The notes beneath the pieces are model-generated. The model worked only from the letters and a program-made list of their open reading frames with translations, was not told the origin of the DNA and did not search any database. From Pseudomonas schmalbachii (GTDB taxonomy: Bacteria; Pseudomonadota; Gammaproteobacteria; Pseudomonadales; Pseudomonadaceae): a stretch of 64,000 nt of DNA. Position numbers and translations under genes: made by a program. The stretch is from positions 310,001 through 374,000 of the forward strand of contig NZ_JAELYA010000002.1 of NCBI RefSeq assembly GCF_017589465.1, in the 5' to 3' direction. Of the stretch, positions 39,219 to 46,986 are shown one piece after another (the stretch's first letter is position 1; each line of letters starts with the position of its first letter).

Positions 39219-39557
39219 CTACTCCTTGGGCAAGGCATCCGCCTCGGGCAACAGCCGGCATCCTTCGCGCGCACCGACCCAGACGGCAGTCTGCGTACTG
39301 CCGAGGCCGCGGGCGGTGACCCGTCTACTTCGCGGGTCATCGCGAAATCCGCTTATCGGCACGTACTGTCTGGTATAGGCCTGACAATAGTCCGCCGAGT
39401 TCCCCATGACATAACGACAGGAACAATATTCCTTGGCCGTATAGGCGCCGATGATCGCCGGGAACGCGGTGAGATGGACGCGGTAGCTCCACGCCAGTGC
39501 GGCGAGCGCCAGCAGCAGGAGGGCCAGTGCGCAGAGCAGCGGATGACGGCGGATCAT
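39219..39557 (-). CDS. Small membrane-anchored hypothetical protein
   Basis: 112-residue protein with one N-terminal membrane helix (residues 5-25) and an extracytoplasmic domain with four Cys residues (KEYCSCRYV, DYCQAY, EGCRLL) that could form disulfides. It overlaps the preceding serine hydrolase gene by 4 nt, so the two are co-translated. Similar small proteins pair with beta-lactamase-family genes in pseudomonads as far as I recall, but no function is known. Confidence 0.75.
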   Translation of the reverse strand: MIRRHPLLCALALLLLALAALAWSYRVHLTAFPAIIGAYTAKEYCSCRYVMGNSADYCQAYTRQYVPISGFRDDPRSRRVTARGLGSTQTAVWVGAREGCRLLPEADALPKE

Positions 39558-40669
39558 GGCTGCGGCTCCTTGCTGACGAAGGCCGCGCGGGCCAGTTTGA
39601 GGAAGGCGTCGTGGCGGTAGCTGGCGTCGCGGTCGTCGGCGTAGCGGACGATCACCAGCTTCTCTTCGGGCAGCACGTACAGCGCCTGGCCCCAGTGACC
39701 GAGGGCGGCGAAGGTGCCTGGCGACGCGCTCGGCCAGGGCGCCGGCGCCCCCTCCAGCGCGCGGTTGAGCCACCATTGTCCGCCCGGCACCGCCTCGCCG
39801 GGCTTTTCCTCCTGCGGGTGGTAGTACGGGAACGGTGTCAGCACGAATTGAATCCAGTCCCGGGGCAGCAACTGCCGCTCCCGCCAGCGCCCTTCGCGCT
39901 GCATCAGCAGGCCGATGCGCGCCAGGTCGCGGGCGGTCATATAGGCGTATGAGGAACCGACGAAGGTACCGCTGCCGTCACGCTCCCATACCGCCGAACG
40001 AATCCCCAGCGGCTCGAACAGCGCGGTCCACGGGTAGTCGGGATAGGCATCGCCGACCATCTGCCGCAGCGACGCCGAAAGCACATTGCTGTCGCCGCTG
40101 GAATAGCGGAAGCGCTGGCCGGCTGGCGCTTCCTGTGGAAAAGGCGCGGTGAATGCGGCCATGTCGTTGCGGCCGCGGGTATAGAGCATGGCCACCACCG
40201 AAGAGGTCAGCGGCGCGTACTCGTAGTCCTCCTCCCAGGCCAGACCGGAGGACCAGTTGAGCAGGTGGCGCAGGGTGATCTGCGAATGCTCGCGGAACGG
40301 CGGGTAATACTGCGCCACCGGATCGTCGAGCCGGAAGCGTCCCTCGCCGTAGGCCACGCCGAGCACGCTGGCCATCACGCTCTTGCTCACCGACCAGACC
40401 AGATGCGGCGTCTCCGGCCGGGTCGGGCCGGCGTAGCGCTCGTAGATCAGTTGGCCGTCGCGGATCACCACCACGGCATCGCTGCGGATGCCCTTGCGGG
40501 ACCGCTCATTGCGCAGGGGAAAGGCGTAGGCCTCGAAGGCGGACAGGGCGGGGCCTGTGGGGATCGGGGCGCGGGGCCAGTCGGGGTCCGGCCAGGCTTC
40601 GGCGGCTTGGGTTGGGATGGCGAATGCCAGGAGGGCGCAGAGCAGCAGGCGGGGCAGGATGCTGGGCAT
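39554..40669 (-). CDS. Beta-lactamase-family serine hydrolase (NylB/EstB-like)
   Basis: 371-residue exported protein with signal peptide MPSILPRLLLCALLAFAIPTQA. The active-site S-x-x-K is SVSK (Ser93-Lys96), the Tyr motif reads RYSSGDSNVLS, and HWG (LGHWGQALYV) replaces the KTG triad. This pattern fits 6-aminohexanoate-dimer-hydrolase-like and esterase-type members rather than true beta-lactamases. Substrate unknown. It overlaps the small cysteine-rich membrane protein gene downstream. Confidence 0.87.
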   Translation of the reverse strand: MPSILPRLLLCALLAFAIPTQAAEAWPDPDWPRAPIPTGPALSAFEAYAFPLRNERSRKGIRSDAVVVIRDGQLIYERYAGPTRPETPHLVWSVSKSVMASVLGVAYGEGRFRLDDPVAQYYPPFREHSQITLRHLLNWSSGLAWEEDYEYAPLTSSVVAMLYTRGRNDMAAFTAPFPQEAPAGQRFRYSSGDSNVLSASLRQMVGDAYPDYPWTALFEPLGIRSAVWERDGSGTFVGSSYAYMTARDLARIGLLMQREGRWRERQLLPRDWIQFVLTPFPYYHPQEEKPGEAVPGGQWWLNRALEGAPAPWPSASPGTFAALGHWGQALYVLPEEKLVIVRYADDRDASYRHDAFLKLARAAFVSKEPQP

Positions 40670-40734
40670 TCGTGGGGCTCTTGTTGTTTGGTGCGGGAAT
40701 ACTAGAGGGGGAATGTGACCGCCTTGGAACCGGA

Positions 40735-40855
40735 TTCCCTCACCCTAACCCTCTCCCAGAGGGAGAGGGGACTGTTTTGCGTCAAGCGAAACACCGTGCT
40801 CATTGCAGCTCCGTGCTGCCCCCTCTCCCTCTGGGAGAGGGCTGGGGTGAGGGGA
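40735..40855. repeat. Inverted repeat of the CCCTCTCCC family
   Basis: The arms TTCCCTCACCCTAACCC and the opposite GGGGTGAGGGGAA, each followed or preceded by a smaller CTCTCCCAGAGGGAGAG-type hairpin, enclose about 50 nt. A sister copy lies at 54384-54508. Confidence 0.85.
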
Positions 40856-40867
40856 ACAGACAGCCCC

Positions 40868-41764
40868 TCACTTGCCCAGACAGATCCCCATCTCACCCAA
40901 CGCCCTCTCCAACCGCTTCGCCCTTGCACTACCAGCAATCCCCAGCACACCACGATCCCTTTTCCACAACGCCGCCCACTCCGCCGGCCCCTGGGCGAAA
41001 GCCGCGTCCAGGTCGGCGGACAACGCTTCGAACTGGGCAAACAACCCAGCCAGCAGCAGATGCGTCGCCGGGCTGTATGCCGGCTGGCGGCTGGCTTCGG
41101 CGCAGCCGGCGAGCAGGCCCGTCAGGCGCAGCGACAGGCTGCGCGGCCAGCCGCTGTCGAGGCCCACGCCGTACAGCCAGGCGCCCAGTGCGGCCAGTAC
41201 GTGCAGGTCTTCGAGGGTGCGGAACGGCTTGCAGTAGGCATCCCAGCCGTCGCCCGGCAGGCGTTCGCAATGGGCGCCCTCCAGCAGCAACCGGGCATGG
41301 GGGATGTCCGGCATCAGCGGCAGGGCCGGCAGCGTTTCCAGGCGGGCGTTGGGCGTGCCGGCCAGCAGCACGGCCAGCGTCAGGTGCGGCGGCTGGCCGG
41401 CCGCTTCGTCGCGGGCGGCCACCAGCCACCAGGCGGCGCTGTCGCCGGCGGTGACGAAATCCTTGCGTCCGTGCAGCAGCAGGCCGTCGATGCGGGTCTG
41501 CATGTCGGCCGGGCGCACGCTCTTGTTCTCGGTGACGCACAGCGCTCCCAGGCTCATCGGTGCGGCCGGCCAGAGGGCGCGCAGGGCCGCCTGGTAGCCG
41601 GCGAGGAAGGCCAGCCCCGGCGTCGCGGCCACGCGCCCGCCATGCACGGCGAGTTGCAGGCTGCTCGCCGTGCCGGCGGCCGAGAGCAGTTCGGCATACC
41701 AGTCTTCCAGGGAGAGACCGGCGGGCAGGCGGTCGAGCGGGCCGAGCAGGCATTTCCAGGGCAT
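40868..41764 (-). CDS. Acyl-CoA-dehydrogenase-like protein
   Basis: 298-residue protein resembling shortened members of the acyl-CoA dehydrogenase fold: the middle beta domain is recognisable ([13 protein letters not shown], then [21 protein letters not shown]), followed by a helical C-terminal part. It is about 80 residues shorter than typical enzymes and lacks an evident catalytic Glu and C-terminal FAD contact, so it may be inactive or specialised. It is divergent from olsBA, with only about 145 bp between them, so a link to acyl or lipid metabolism is plausible. Confidence 0.6.
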   Translation of the reverse strand: MPWKCLLGPLDRLPAGLSLEDWYAELLSAAGTASSLQLAVHGGRVAATPGLAFLAGYQAALRALWPAAPMSLGALCVTENKSVRPADMQTRIDGLLLHGRKDFVTAGDSAAWWLVAARDEAAGQPPHLTLAVLLAGTPNARLETLPALPLMPDIPHARLLLEGAHCERLPGDGWDAYCKPFRTLEDLHVLAALGAWLYGVGLDSGWPRSLSLRLTGLLAGCAEASRQPAYSPATHLLLAGLFAQFEALSADLDAAFAQGPAEWAALWKRDRGVLGIAGSARAKRLERALGEMGICLGK

Positions 41765-41791
41765 CGCGAGGTCCTCGTCGAGGTGTTGTCG

Positions 41792-41820
41792 TTGTCATAC
41801 AAGCATCACGCCAACGTCAC
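41792..41820 (+). promoter_or_regulatory. Pho-box-like array upstream of olsBA
   Basis: Three 7-mers TTGTCAT (41792-41798), GCATCAC (41803-41809) and ACGTCAC (41814-41820) are spaced by exactly 4 nt, the 11-bp periodicity of PhoB sites. They lie about 90 nt before olsB. Ornithine lipids are made under phosphate limitation in pseudomonads, which fits. Confidence 0.5.
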
Positions 41821-41908
41821 GGTGGTGACACCGCGCGTTCTTAGCCTGAGCTTGCACAACAAAACCGACCGGCCGCAACCCGCTTGGCCGGCTGACGGAG
41901 GCAAGCGC

Positions 41909-42664
41909 ATGAGCCAGATCGCCCTTACTTGTGACGTATCGACCGAACGCCGCCTCAAGGCAGTGCGCCTGCGCGGCAGCCGCGCCCTGCGCGAAGCCCA
42001 GGCGCTGCGCTACCGGGTATTCAGCAGCGAATTCGAGGCCCGCCTGCAGGGCGCGGAACTCGGCCTGGACATGGACGACTACGACCGCCACTGCGCGCAC
42101 ATCGGCGTGCGCGACATGACCAGCGGCGCGCTGGTGGCGACCACCCGCCTGCTCGATCATCGCGCCGCGCAACGCCTGGGCCGCTTCTACAGCGAGGAGG
42201 AATTCTGCCTCGAAGGCCTGGACAAGCTGGAAGGGCCGATCCTGGAAATCGGCCGCACCTGCGTCGATCCGGCCTATCGCAACGGCGCCACCATCGCCGT
42301 GCTATGGGGCGAGCTGGCGGAAGTGCTCAACGAAGGCGGCTATCGCTACCTGATGGGCTGCGCCAGCATCCCCATGCACGACGGCGGCATCCAGGCGCAA
42401 GCGGTAATGCAGCGCCTGCGCGAGCGCTACCTGTGCAACCAGAACCTGCGCGCCGAGCCGAAGACGCCGCTGCCGCAGCTGGATGTACCGGACAACCTCA
42501 TCGCCGAACTGCCGCCGCTGCTCAAGGCGTACATGCGCCTGGGCGCGAAGATCTGCGGCGAGCCGTGCTGGGACCGCGATTTCCAGGTGGCCGACGTGTT
42601 CATCCTGCTCAAGCGCGACGAGCTGTGCCCGCGCTACGCCCGCCACTTCAAGGCCGCCGTGTGA
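41909..42664 (+). CDS. olsB: Ornithine N-acyltransferase OlsB (GNAT family)
   Basis: First enzyme of ornithine lipid synthesis: transfers a 3-hydroxyacyl chain from acyl-ACP to ornithine, giving lyso-ornithine lipid. The 251 residues follow the hemolysin/OlsB family pattern: [15 protein letters not shown] (about 28-42), [16 protein letters not shown] (about 110-125) and [13 protein letters not shown] purine-rich site (ACGGAGGCAAG) precedes the ATG. The next gene begins inside its stop codon (TGATG), forming the olsBA operon, matching PAO1 PA4350-PA4351. Confidence 0.92.
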   Translation: MSQIALTCDVSTERRLKAVRLRGSRALREAQALRYRVFSSEFEARLQGAELGLDMDDYDRHCAHIGVRDMTSGALVATTRLLDHRAAQRLGRFYSEEEFCLEGLDKLEGPILEIGRTCVDPAYRNGATIAVLWGELAEVLNEGGYRYLMGCASIPMHDGGIQAQAVMQRLRERYLCNQNLRAEPKTPLPQLDVPDNLIAELPPLLKAYMRLGAKICGEPCWDRDFQVADVFILLKRDELCPRYARHFKAAV

Positions 42665-43425
42665 TGCGCAGCGGACTGCGCTACACCCGCCTGCTGCTGG
42701 TGCTCGCCCTCGGCGTGCTGCTGGCCGCCAAGGTGAGCCTGCTGGAACGCCTGCCGCGACGGGACTGGATGCCCCTGCGGCAGACGCTCACCCGCTGGTG
42801 GCTGGCGCGCCTGAGTGCCGCCCTGCCGCTGCGCATCGAAGTCCACGGGCAACTGCCGCAGCAGCCGGCGCTGTGGGTCGCCAACCATGTCTCGTGGATG
42901 GATATCCCGCTGCTCGGCGCCCTGCAGCCGCTGTCCTTCCTGTCCAAGTCCGAAGTGCGCCAGTGGCCGCTGGCCGGCTGGCTGGCGGAAAAGGCCGGCA
43001 CCCTGTTCATCCGCCGCGGCGCGGGCGACAGCCTGCAGGTCGGCCGGCAGATCAGCGAACACCTGGCGCGCGGCCATTCGCTGCTGGTCTTCCCGGAAGG
43101 CACCACCACCGACGGCCGCGGCGTGCGCACCTTCCACGGCCGCCTGCTGACCAGCGCCATCGAGGCCGGCGTGCCGCTGCAACCGGTGGCGCTGCGCTAC
43201 CGGCGTGACGGGGACCTGGATGAGATCGCGCCCTTCATTGGCGACGACGAACTGACCAGTCATTTGCGGCGGTTGTTCGGGAAAGATCGCGGAACGGTGG
43301 AAATCCACCTGTTGGACATGCTGCCCAGCGCCGGCCAGGACCGCTCGCAACTGGCCCGTCGGGCGCGGGAGATGATCCTGAAGCGGATCGGCGATGAGGT
43401 GGTGGAGCAGGACATCGCGGCCTGA
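42664..43425 (+). CDS. olsA: Lyso-ornithine lipid O-acyltransferase OlsA
   Basis: Second step of ornithine lipid synthesis, a PlsC-type membrane acyltransferase of 253 residues. The catalytic HX4D motif is NHVSWMD (His75, Asp80) and the phosphate/acceptor motif FPEGTTT is at residues 143-149. One N-terminal membrane helix (residues 7-24) anchors it. It overlaps olsB by one base (TGATG), implying translational coupling. Confidence 0.92.
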   Translation: MRSGLRYTRLLLVLALGVLLAAKVSLLERLPRRDWMPLRQTLTRWWLARLSAALPLRIEVHGQLPQQPALWVANHVSWMDIPLLGALQPLSFLSKSEVRQWPLAGWLAEKAGTLFIRRGAGDSLQVGRQISEHLARGHSLLVFPEGTTTDGRGVRTFHGRLLTSAIEAGVPLQPVALRYRRDGDLDEIAPFIGDDELTSHLRRLFGKDRGTVEIHLLDMLPSAGQDRSQLARRAREMILKRIGDEVVEQDIAA

Positions 43426-43500
43426 GCCGGCCGTTGTCTTTGCCAGGTTGTTCGATGGGTATCGCTGCGCTCAACCCATCCTACGGAATCGCCGAGACCT

Positions 43501-43591
43501 GTAGGAGCCAGCTTGCTGGCGATCAACCGAACTCGCCGGCTGCTACGAAGCAGTTGGCAGCGCACCAGATCGCCAGGAAGCTGGCTCCTAC
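43501..43591. repeat. GTAGGAGCC-type palindrome, plus partial GATGGGTATCG element
   Basis: GTAGGAGCCAGCTTGCTGGCG at the left pairs with CGCCAGGAAGCTGGCTCCTAC at the right. Just before it (43451-43487) a half-element GATGGGTATCGCTGCG...CCCATCCTACG of the second REP-like family occurs. Together they fill the olsA-usp gap. Confidence 0.82.
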
Positions 43592-43622
43592 ACGAAAGCG
43601 GGCAACCCGCGCCCATCGATAG

Positions 43623-44486
43623 CTATGCCGTCTTCGCTGGCGGCACCACCAGAATGTCGCAATCCAGCTCGCGCAGCGCGTAGTCGGCGACGCTGCCGAT
43701 CAGCGCGCGCTTCACTCCGCCCATGCCGCGGGTGCCCATCACCAGCAGGTCCGGGCGGTGCTTGTCGACCATCCGCTGCAGCACGCTGGTGGGCAGGCCC
43801 ACCGCTACCAGTTGCTCGTCGATGAGATCCTCCAACTGCTCGTCGCGCAGGAAGGCCTTCAGGTCATCCACCGCCTTGCGCGTCTCGCTGCTGACGAACT
43901 CGTCGATCTTCTCCTCGACGACCCCGGCGTACTCCATCATGCCCTTGGCCATCGGGCTGAACGCACAGACGCTGCGCTTGCACGCCCCCTCCAGCAGGCC
44001 CAGTTGCGCGGCGGTGCGCACGGCGTGGGCGGAGGTCGGCGAGGTATCCAGCGCCAGCAGCAGGTCGCGGTATTCGCCGGCCGGCGGCTGGCTCACTACC
44101 AGCACCGGCAGCTCGCTGGCACGCAGGACCCGCTCCACGGTGGTGCCGACGAAGATGTCGCGCAGCACGCTCTTGCGATGCGCGCCCATCACCAGCAGAT
44201 CGCAACCCTTCTCCTTGGCGAGCTGGTTGATCCTTTGGTTGGGATCGCCCTTCTCGACGTCGATCTTCGGCGCATTTCCGGCCAGCCGGGTCAGTTCCAC
44301 CAGCCGCGCTTCGAGGAGCAGCTTCACCTGGATGGCCTCCTGCTCGGCCATGGTGGCCGGCTGATCCTCGTCGACCACGTAGGCCACGTGCCACGGGCAG
44401 GCGAAGCGCTTGGCCAGGGCCGCAGCGCGCAGCAATGCCTTTTCCGATCGGACAGACAGATCCGTTGCGACCATCAGAGATTTCAT
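43623..44486 (-). CDS. Tandem universal stress protein, Anr-type promoter
   Basis: 287-residue protein with two UspA domains (1-145, 150-287), each ending with the ATP-binding pattern GxRG-type loop (LLVMGAHRKSVLRDIFVGTTVERVLR and LLVMGTRGMGGVKRALIGSVADYALR). It resembles PAO1 PA4352, an anaerobic survival protein controlled by Anr. The start has GGAGGAAGAG just ahead, and a perfect Anr/FNR-type site lies about 70 nt upstream, inside the 3' end of acpH. Confidence 0.93.
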   Translation of the reverse strand: MKSLMVATDLSVRSEKALLRAAALAKRFACPWHVAYVVDEDQPATMAEQEAIQVKLLLEARLVELTRLAGNAPKIDVEKGDPNQRINQLAKEKGCDLLVMGAHRKSVLRDIFVGTTVERVLRASELPVLVVSQPPAGEYRDLLLALDTSPTSAHAVRTAAQLGLLEGACKRSVCAFSPMAKGMMEYAGVVEEKIDEFVSSETRKAVDDLKAFLRDEQLEDLIDEQLVAVGLPTSVLQRMVDKHRPDLLVMGTRGMGGVKRALIGSVADYALRELDCDILVVPPAKTA

Positions 44487-44530
44487 CGTGCTCTTCCTCC
44501 AGAATCCTTCAATTACCGCAATTCCACTCG

Positions 44531-45148
44531 CTACGGGCTGCGGGTGGCTTGATACATATCAAGCGCCTCGCGAACCTCGGGCAGGCTCTCCACATACCGC
44601 TGCAATTCAGGATAGAAGGCCCGGAAGTCCTCGCTCAGCGGTTCGTACAGATCGACCAGTTCGTCCCAGGCGCCATCCAGCAAACCCGGGCGGGACAGGC
44701 GTCGCGCCATCCCGGCCATCACATCCTGCAACACTTCGAACTCCAGATAGCTGCCCAGCCAGTCCTGCGCAGCCATGCGCGGCGCGATGTACGCGAGGCG
44801 GCCGGGCAGGCCCGGGGTTTCGTTCAGCACGCCGTACACGCGGCGGGTGAACAGACCCAGCGGCTCGGGCGAATAGGCCTGCCAGTCGCGCGCCAGGCAG
44901 TGGTCGAAGAACACATCGACCAGCACGCCGGACAGGCGCCGGCGCTCGCTGGGGAAGCGCGTCTTGGCGACATGGATCAGCGGGTGGGCATCGGTGAAGG
45001 CGTCGATATGCCGGTGCACGCGGATCGCCGCTTCGATGTCGGCGGGCCAGCGCCCGGCCAGCGGTCCCTTGACGAAGTCGCCGTAGAGACTGCCGAGCAG
45101 CTGCGCGGGCTGCGAACCGCCGAGATGGAGGTGAGCGAGATAGTTCAT
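44531..45148 (-). CDS. acpH: Acyl carrier protein phosphodiesterase
   Basis: Cleaves the 4'-phosphopantetheine arm from holo-ACP. The 205 residues start MNYLAHLHLGGSQPAQLLGSLYGDFVKG, the diagnostic N-terminus, and include VHRHIDAFTDAHP and LVDVFFDHCLARDW with the conserved HD-like His/Asp residues. Length is normal (about 195). It lies upstream of the usp gene on the same strand, and the usp promoter is embedded in its end. Confidence 0.93.
   Translation of the reverse strand: MNYLAHLHLGGSQPAQLLGSLYGDFVKGPLAGRWPADIEAAIRVHRHIDAFTDAHPLIHVAKTRFPSERRRLSGVLVDVFFDHCLARDWQAYSPEPLGLFTRRVYGVLNETPGLPGRLAYIAPRMAAQDWLGSYLEFEVLQDVMAGMARRLSRPGLLDGAWDELVDLYEPLSEDFRAFYPELQRYVESLPEVREALDMYQATRSP
44549..44562 (-). 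promoter_or_regulatory. Perfect Anr/FNR-type box for the Usp gene
   Basis: TTGAT-ACAT-ATCAA is an exact match to the TTGAT-N4-ATCAA consensus. Its centre is about 70 nt upstream of the usp start, and a TGGAAT hexamer (44526-44521, minus strand) lies 32 bp further on, as expected for a class II activated promoter. It overlaps the last codons of acpH. Confidence 0.75.
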
Positions 45149-45228
45149 GCCCTGAGCTTACCCCAGCCGCGAGCGAGGCGGCCGAACTATCAAGCCGGTC
45201 GATCTTCATTATCGGTTCAAACAATCAC

Positions 45229-45248
45229 ATATCGTCCTGGAGCGATAT
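45229..45248. promoter_or_regulatory. Candidate ArsR operator palindrome
   Basis: ATATCG (45229-45234) and CGATAT (45243-45248) form an inverted repeat with an 8-nt spacer. Another CGATAT follows at 45265-45270, and ATCGGT/ACCGAT (45211-45216, 45271-45276) flank the region. All lie within 75 nt of the regulator start, suggesting autoregulation. Confidence 0.5.
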
Positions 45249-45282
45249 ATAGTTCGTCTCAACGCGATATACCGATACGGCC

Positions 45283-45597
45283 ATGACAGACACCCCGGAA
45301 ATCGATCTCGACGAAATCATCAAGGCCCTCTCCCACCCCGTGCGGCGCGACATGCTGCACTGGCTGAAGGACCCGGAGCGCTATTTCGTCGAGCAGGACC
45401 ACCCGTTCGAACTGGGCGTCTGCGCCGGCAAGTTCGACCAGCGTACCGGGCTGTCGCAATCCACTGTCTCGGCGCACCTGGCGACCCTGCAGCGCGCCGG
45501 GCTGGTGACCAGCCGGAAGATCGGCCAGTGGAATTTCTTCAAGCGTAACGAAGAGACGATCCAGGCGTTCCTTCGGCAGATGAGCGAAGAGTTGTAA
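45283..45597 (+). CDS. ArsR-family winged-helix regulator
   Basis: 104-residue DNA-binding protein. The winged helix includes IIKALSHPVRRDMLHWLKDP (residues about 12-31) and the recognition helix TGLSQSTVSAHLATLQRAGLV (about 63-83). No obvious metal-binding Cys pair (one Cys only), so a redox or organic signal is more likely than arsenic. It precedes an MFS exporter and the xenobiotic reductase xenB, which are the likely targets along with its own promoter. Confidence 0.9.
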   Translation: MTDTPEIDLDEIIKALSHPVRRDMLHWLKDPERYFVEQDHPFELGVCAGKFDQRTGLSQSTVSAHLATLQRAGLVTSRKIGQWNFFKRNEETIQAFLRQMSEEL

Positions 45598-45655
45598 GGC
45601 TCGATCCAATTTTTTCGCGGGCATGGCCCCTACGGTCCGACAGGGGGCTTATTCC

Positions 45656-45737
45656 TGTAGGAGCGAGCTCTGCTCGCGAAGCTTTTGCAGGGCCGATGTT
45701 CGCGAGCATCGGACTGGGCGTCCCCCTCGCTCCTACA
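45656..45737. repeat. GTAGGAGCG-family palindrome
   Basis: TGTAGGAGCGAGCTCTGCTC at the left has a partner ending CCTCGCTCCTACA at the right, with a central GATGTTCGCGAGCATC hairpin. It separates the arsR-type gene from the MFS gene. Confidence 0.8.
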
Positions 45738-45800
45738 AAAGCATCATCGGCGGCAAGACAGTTGTTCCGACCAAGACATTCCCACTTCAGGAGCAGGCGC

Positions 45801-46964
45801 ATGCCCACTTCGCTTCTCGTCCTCGCTTTGTCCGCGTTTGCCATCGGCACCACGGAATTCGTCATCATGGGCCTGCTGCCCGACGTCGCCGCCGATCTTG
45901 GCGTGTCCATTCCCGGCGCCGGCTGGCTGGTCAGCGGTTATGCCTTCGGCGTGGCGTTCGGCGCGCCGATCATGGCGCTGCTCACCGCGCGCCTGCCGCG
46001 CAAGCGCGCCCTGCTGATGCTGATGGGCATCTTCATCGTCGGCAATTTCCTCTGCGCGGTGGCCGCCAACTACGGCCTGCTGATGCTCGCGCGGGTGATC
46101 ACCGCGCTCTGCCACGGCGCCTTCTTCGGCATCGGTTCGGTGGTCGCCGCCAGCCTGGTGCCGGCCAACCGCAAGGCCTCCGCCGTCGCCCTGATGTTCA
46201 CCGGCCTGACCCTCGCCAACGTCCTCGGCGTGCCGCTGGGCACCGCGCTCGGCCAGGCCGCCGGCTGGCGTTCGACCTTCTGGGTGGTGACCGTCATCGG
46301 CGTGGTGGCGCTGATCGGCCTGTGGCGCGTCCTGCCCGCCGCTCACGACGAGGAGGCGGTGGACATGCGCAAGGAAATCGGCGCCCTCGGCAGCGGCAGC
46401 CTGTGGCTGGCGCTGAGCACCACGGTGCTGTTCTCCGCCGCCGTGTTCGCCCTGTTCACCTATGTGGCGCCGATGCTCGGCGAGGTCACCGGCATGACGC
46501 CGCGCGGCATCACCTGGTCGCTGGTGCTGATCGGCGTCGGCCTCACCGTCGGCAACGTGATCGGCGGACGCCTCGCCGACTGGCGCCTGGGCGCGACCCT
46601 GGCCGGCGTGTTCGCCGCCATGGCGGTGGTTTCCGCGCTGTTCAGCTGGACCAGCCAGGCGCTGCTGCCGGCGGAAATCACCCTGTTCTTCTGGGCCGCC
46701 GCGTCGTTCGCCGCCGTGCCGGCGCTGCAGGTCAACGTGGTCCGGGTCGGCCAGTCGGCGCCGAACCTGGTCGCCACCCTGAACATCGGCGCGTTCAACG
46801 TCGGCAACGCCATCGGCGCCTGGGTCGGCGGCAGCGTCATCGACCACGGCCTGGGCCTGACCCGTGTGCCACTGGCCGCAGCCCTCCTCGCCCTGCTCGC
46901 ACTCGCCGCGGTGCTGATCGGCTTCAGCGGCAACCGTACCCAACCTCAACCCGTCCTCGAATAA
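45801..46964 (+). CDS. MFS exporter (DHA1, AraJ/YdhP-like)
   Basis: 387-residue transporter with 12 predicted membrane helices. The N-terminus LLVLALSAFAIGTTEFVIMGLLPDVA and the GxLADRxGRR-like loop (LTARLPRKRALLM) fit the AraJ/NepI/YdhP group of drug or sugar exporters. The start at 45801 is preceded by CAGGAGCAGG; further upstream codons lie in a palindromic repeat. It is followed 22 nt later by xenB, so regulator, exporter and reductase form a detoxification locus. Confidence 0.9.
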   Translation: MPTSLLVLALSAFAIGTTEFVIMGLLPDVAADLGVSIPGAGWLVSGYAFGVAFGAPIMALLTARLPRKRALLMLMGIFIVGNFLCAVAANYGLLMLARVITALCHGAFFGIGSVVAASLVPANRKASAVALMFTGLTLANVLGVPLGTALGQAAGWRSTFWVVTVIGVVALIGLWRVLPAAHDEEAVDMRKEIGALGSGSLWLALSTTVLFSAAVFALFTYVAPMLGEVTGMTPRGITWSLVLIGVGLTVGNVIGGRLADWRLGATLAGVFAAMAVVSALFSWTSQALLPAEITLFFWAAASFAAVPALQVNVVRVGQSAPNLVATLNIGAFNVGNAIGAWVGGSVIDHGLGLTRVPLAAALLALLALAAVLIGFSGNRTQPQPVLE

Positions 46965-46986
46965 CCCCGAACTGGAGCAACGCAGC

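Noticed and set aside
45623-45800. N-terminal extension of the MFS exporter to an upstream start
   Set aside because: The extension reads through a palindromic repeat, and the ATG at 45801 has a good ribosome site and gives the expected first helix.
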